Source: Oscillospiraceae bacterium
Lineage (GTDB): Bacteria > Bacillota > Clostridia > Oscillospirales > Ruminococcaceae
Assembly (NCBI GenBank): GCA_031271475.1
Contig: JAISVP010000195.1
Location: 1-6,270 of the forward strand
Direction: 5' to 3'
DNA: 6,270 bases
Part shown: positions 3,969-6,270 of the stretch, piece by piece
Position numbering within the stretch: the stretch's first letter is position 1
How the letters are laid out: each line of letters begins with the position of its first letter
Notes under the pieces: model-generated
Told to the model about the DNA's origin: nothing
Seen by the model: the letters and a program-made list of their open reading frames with translations, nothing else
Database searches by the model: none
Position numbers and translations under genes: made by a program

Positions 3969-5210
3969 ATGACATATATTGAACAGCTTGGTGAGAACGC
4001 TAAAGCCGTAAAGTCTGCCGTTGCCGCGGCGAAGCCCGGTGTTAAGAATTACGCGCTCGAGTGTATTGCCGATAAACTCCGCGACAGTGCGGATACTATT
4101 ATAATGGCAAATGAAAAAGATTTGCAAATTGCGGCTGATAACGCAATGCCTGTTGCTATGCGGGACAGACTTATGCTCAATAAAGACCGTATATACGCAA
4201 TTGCACGCAGTATTCAGGTGCTGATTGATTCACAGGATCCGGTCGGGCTTACCGAATACGGAACTGTTCGTCCGAATGGGCTGAGGATTGCGAAAACACG
4301 GGTGCCGCTTGGGGTAATCGGGATGATTTATGAATCCCGCCCGAATGTTACCGTTGATGCGGCGGCTCTGTGCCTTAAGTCCGGGAATGCCGTCATTTTG
4401 CGGGGCGGGAAAGAGGCGTTCAATTCTAACAAATGCCTTGCGGATTTAATGCGTGAAGCGGTGCGCGGCGCCGGACTTCCGGAGGATATTATTCAGCTTG
4501 TCGAGAAAACCGACAGGGAAACCGCTAAGGAACTTATGCGGCTTCAGGCTCTTGATTTGCTTATTCCGCGGGGCGGGGCGGGGCTTATTGCATCGGTGGT
4601 TGCCGAAGCTAAAGTCCCGGTGATTGAAACCGGCGTCGGGAACTGCCATATCTATGTTGACCAGTCCGCTGACATTGAAATGGCGGTGAGTATTGCTCAC
4701 AATGCCAAAACCAGCCGCCCGTCCGTATGCAATGCCGCTGAAAGTCTGCTTGTGCATGAAAAGATTGCCGATAAATTCCTTCCGGCAATTGCTGAAGCTT
4801 TTAAATCACACGGGGTGGAAATGCGGTGCTGTGAACGCTCTTTGCGTATATTGCCCGGTGCGGTTCCTGCGTCCGAGGACGATTATGCCGCTGAATTTCT
4901 TGATTTTGTAATATCTGTTAAAATTGTTGAAGATACTCAGCAGGCTATCGCTCATATTGCCGAATACGGCACGAACCATTCCGAGGCAATTGTTACCAAT
5001 GACTTGAAAAATGCCGAAAAATTCACAAGCGAAGTCGATGCCGCCGCTGTCTATGTAAATGCTTCCACACGGTTTACCGATGGCGGGGAATTCGGGTGCG
5101 GTGCGGAAATCGGTATTGCTACAGGCAAAGCAAGCGTACGCGGCCCTATGGGTCTTAATGAGCTTACTACGGTAAAATATATTGTTAACGGACAGGGACA
5201 AATCCGATAA
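3969..5210 (+). CDS. proA: Glutamate-5-semialdehyde dehydrogenase (gamma-glutamyl phosphate reductase)
   Basis: ProA reduces gamma-glutamyl phosphate with NADPH to glutamate-5-semialdehyde, which cyclises spontaneously to pyrroline-5-carboxylate, the precursor of proline. The 413-residue product is full length compared with the 417-residue E. coli enzyme. Visible features are PLGVIGMIYESRPNVTVD (113-130) and LKSGNAVILRGGKEA (136-150) of the NADP-binding domain, LIPRGGAGL (198-206), ETGVGNCHIYVD (220-231), the catalytic cysteine C254 in TSRPSVCNAAESL, and the C-terminal GGEFGCGAEIGIATGKASVRGPMGL block (372-396). ATG 3969 has AAAGGGG upstream. An earlier non-ATG start at 3924 would run through a GC hairpin and is not used. 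It lies 174 bp after proB on the same strand. It is probably cotranscribed with proB, because no promoter is seen in the gap. A terminator follows directly. Confidence 0.96.
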   Translation: MTYIEQLGENAKAVKSAVAAAKPGVKNYALECIADKLRDSADTIIMANEKDLQIAADNAMPVAMRDRLMLNKDRIYAIARSIQVLIDSQDPVGLTEYGTVRPNGLRIAKTRVPLGVIGMIYESRPNVTVDAAALCLKSGNAVILRGGKEAFNSNKCLADLMREAVRGAGLPEDIIQLVEKTDRETAKELMRLQALDLLIPRGGAGLIASVVAEAKVPVIETGVGNCHIYVDQSADIEMAVSIAHNAKTSRPSVCNAAESLLVHEKIADKFLPAIAEAFKSHGVEMRCCERSLRILPGAVPASEDDYAAEFLDFVISVKIVEDTQQAIAHIAEYGTNHSEAIVTNDLKNAEKFTSEVDAAAVYVNASTRFTDGGEFGCGAEIGIATGKASVRGPMGLNELTTVKYIVNGQGQIR

Positions 5211-5213
5211 GTC

Positions 5214-5242
5214 AAAAGCGACGGCACTGCCGCCGCTTTTTT
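5214..5242 (+). terminator. Intrinsic terminator of the proBA unit
   Basis: AAAAGCG (5214-5220) pairs with CGCTTTT (5234-5240) and CGGC (5222-5225) pairs with GCCG (5229-5232). One A-C mismatch lies between the two helices and the loop is ACT. The stem ends in a run of six T (5237-5242). It lies four bases after the proA stop. Confidence 0.93.
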
Positions 5243-5354
5243 GCTTGGCATTTTTTTGTTTGAATTTATTGGCAGGCAGTCGGCGTTGACGGAGTTTTTT
5301 GCTTGGAGTTTTTGGCTTGACATTTTTGCTTTAAATAATAATTTGAAAAGCCTA

Positions 5355-5383
5355 TTGACAAGCTTGGGGGATTGTGATATAAT
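5355..5383 (+). promoter_or_regulatory. Full-consensus SigA promoter of the hnd genes
   Basis: TTGACA (5355-5360), a 17-nt spacer and TATAAT (5378-5383) match the consensus at every position, with TGA before the -10 as an extended element. Transcription would start near 5390 and leave a leader of about 45 nt. A second TTGACA at 5317-5322 lacks a matching -10. The AT-rich segment 5323-5350 may act as an UP element. Such a strong promoter is normally held in check, which fits the operator-like site over its -10. Confidence 0.92.
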
Positions 5384-5389
5384 TAACGT
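5372..5389. promoter_or_regulatory. Candidate Rex operator over the hnd -10
   Basis: TTGTGATATAATTAACGT matches the clostridial Rex consensus TTGTTAA-N4-TTAACAA at 10 of 14 defined positions. It covers the -10 hexamer, so bound protein would block RNA polymerase. Rex is an NADH/NAD+-sensing repressor known to control fermentation and hydrogenase genes in Clostridia, which fits the downstream hnd genes. Part of the match comes from the promoter hexamer itself, so the site is a candidate only. Confidence 0.4.
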
Positions 5390-5434
5390 ATTATTGTATG
5401 CGACTTGAAAAATATATAAGCAGGAGGGTTTAAA

Positions 5435-5923
5435 ATGGCAGTTAAAACCAGACCGTTTAACGGTACAAAACAGCAGCATGAACAGCTGATTGCGGCAATT
5501 GAGGAGCTTAGAAACGAAAAGGGCGGGCTTATGCCGATTCTGCAAAGGGCTCAGGGTATTTACGGGTATCTGCCCGTTGAGGTGCAGACGGTTATTTCCG
5601 ATCAGTTACAGGTGCCGCTTGAGGAAATTTACGGCGTTGTTACGTTCTATTCTCAGTTCTCTTTGGAGCCTAAGGGGAAATATAATATTTCCGTATGCCT
5701 TGGGACGGCGTGTTATGTTAAGGGTTCGGGCGAACTCTATGATAAACTTAAGGAAAAATTAAATCTGCCTAACGGCGGATGTACTGAAGACGGGAAGTTC
5801 TCTCTCGAAGCTTGCCGCTGTGTCGGTGCGTGCGGACTTGCTCCCGTGCTGATGGTTAATGATGATGTGTACGGCAGGCTTACTGCTGCCGACCTTGACG
5901 GGATATTGGAAAAATATTCTTAA
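5435..5923 (+). CDS. hndA: NuoE-like [2Fe-2S] subunit, HndA type
   Basis: This 162-residue cytoplasmic protein is of the 24-kDa NADH dehydrogenase (NuoE) family. An N-terminal helical part contains the typical RAQGIYGYLPVEVQ and PLEEIYGVVTFYSQF blocks (residues 38-51 and 61-75). A thioredoxin-like ferredoxin domain follows. The cluster ligands are visible as C88 and C93 (C-x4-C in CLGTACYVKG) and C129 and C133 (C-x3-C in CVGAC), with 35 residues between the pairs as in the family. C127 is an extra nearby cysteine. In hydrogenase systems this subunit carries one electron-transfer cluster next to the flavin subunit. ATG 5435 has AGGAGGG at good spacing. The next gene is HndB-like, which favours an NAD(P)-linked or bifurcating [FeFe]-hydrogenase over respiratory complex I. 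A formate dehydrogenase-linked unit remains possible. Confidence 0.9.
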   Translation: MAVKTRPFNGTKQQHEQLIAAIEELRNEKGGLMPILQRAQGIYGYLPVEVQTVISDQLQVPLEEIYGVVTFYSQFSLEPKGKYNISVCLGTACYVKGSGELYDKLKEKLNLPNGGCTEDGKFSLEACRCVGACGLAPVLMVNDDVYGRLTAADLDGILEKYS

Positions 5924-5989
5924 AGGTTATGGTAATGTGGATTTTTAGCGGTGAATGCAAGCCGCGAATTTAAAATAAGGAGGAATATA

Positions 5990-6270
5990 ATGAAATCTTT
6001 GGAAGAATTAAAGGAATTAAGAGATAAAATGCAGCCGGACGATAAAATACGTGTGGTTGTGGGACTTGCTACGTGCGGAATCGCCGCAGGTGCAAAACCT
6101 GTTCTCGAAGCTGTTAAGCAGGTGATTGAGGAAAAAAAACTTACTAATGTAAGAGTGTTCCAGACAGGCTGTGTCGGACTTTGCCAGTATGAACCGATTA
6201 TGGAAGTTATTGAGCCCGGTAAGGATAAGGTTACTTACGTTAAAATGGATGCCGATAAAGCAAGAACTGT
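5990..6270 (+). CDS. hndB: HndB-like [2Fe-2S] thioredoxin-fold subunit, 3' end outside the window
   Basis: The first 93 residues of the product are visible and the frame is open at the window edge. ATG 5990 is preceded by AAGGAGG at good spacing, 66 bp after hndA. After a short charged helix (residues 1-19), RVVVGLATCGIAAGAKPVLE (21-40) and VFQTGCVGLCQYEPIMEV (56-73) show the ferredoxin-like thioredoxin fold common to HndB and the N-terminal domain of HndC/NuoF-like subunits. Cysteines C29, C61 and C65 are visible as likely ligands, and a fourth is not obvious in this part. The family is usually about 120-130 residues, so roughly 30 remain outside. The product is expected to pass electrons between HndA and the FMN/NAD(P)-binding HndC and catalytic HndD subunits, which should follow. 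It could instead be the N-terminus of a fused HndBC protein. Confidence 0.85.
   Translation, partial: MKSLEELKELRDKMQPDDKIRVVVGLATCGIAAGAKPVLEAVKQVIEEKKLTNVRVFQTGCVGLCQYEPIMEVIEPGKDKVTYVKMDADKART

Noticed and set aside
4446..5545. Leftward open frames opposite proA and hndA
   Set aside because: They are antisense shadows of well-supported genes and lack ribosome binding sites and recognisable domains.

Overview
The window looks like a chromosomal segment of an anaerobic, fermentative, low-to-mid GC Firmicute, most likely a gut- or rumen-type member of the Clostridia (Oscillospirales/Ruminococcaceae-like). The reasons are a YrzB-type DUF1292 protein, strong SigA promoters with extended -10 motifs, GGAGG-type ribosome binding sites, a ProB without a PUA domain, and the start of an HndA/HndB-type bifurcating hydrogenase (NuoE-like) operon. 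The taxon is inference. No transposase, phage, tRNA or rRNA gene is visible.

Left part (1-1416): no convincing large gene. It holds a two-copy ~80-bp direct repeat (1-146), a 25-nt hairpin repeat present twice (210-234 and 981-1005), an 11-bp tandem array (321-404), and a dense set of potential RNA helices (about 580-950). A good SigA promoter at 1133-1161 reads leftwards into this region. The leftward product could be a long structured RNA, possibly with one very short ORF (449-517) near its end. Between this promoter and the rightward promoter at 1332-1360 lies a perfect palindrome (1202-1224).

Middle (1332-2505): a promoter drives a DUF1292 gene whose last codons run into a rod-like structured RNA (about 1819-1986). 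Its architecture resembles 6S RNA: a long closing helix, an interior bubble and an apical hairpin. An intrinsic terminator follows at 2001-2028. Next comes a ~370-bp non-coding stretch of nine degenerate ~36-42-bp repeat units, then a terminator-like hairpin that could interact with the ribosome binding site of the next gene.

Right part (2506-6270): a small three-helix membrane protein of unknown function overlaps proB by one base and is followed by proA. ProB and ProA together convert glutamate to glutamate-5-semialdehyde in proline synthesis. The proB 3' end and the proB-proA gap contain a small repeat structure. A terminator follows proA. A full-consensus SigA promoter overlapping a Rex-like operator then starts hndA (NuoE-like [2Fe-2S] subunit) and hndB, which runs off the window. 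HndA and HndB are normally accessory electron-transfer subunits of NAD(P)-linked, often electron-bifurcating, [FeFe]-hydrogenases, so the catalytic and flavin subunits are expected just beyond the right edge.
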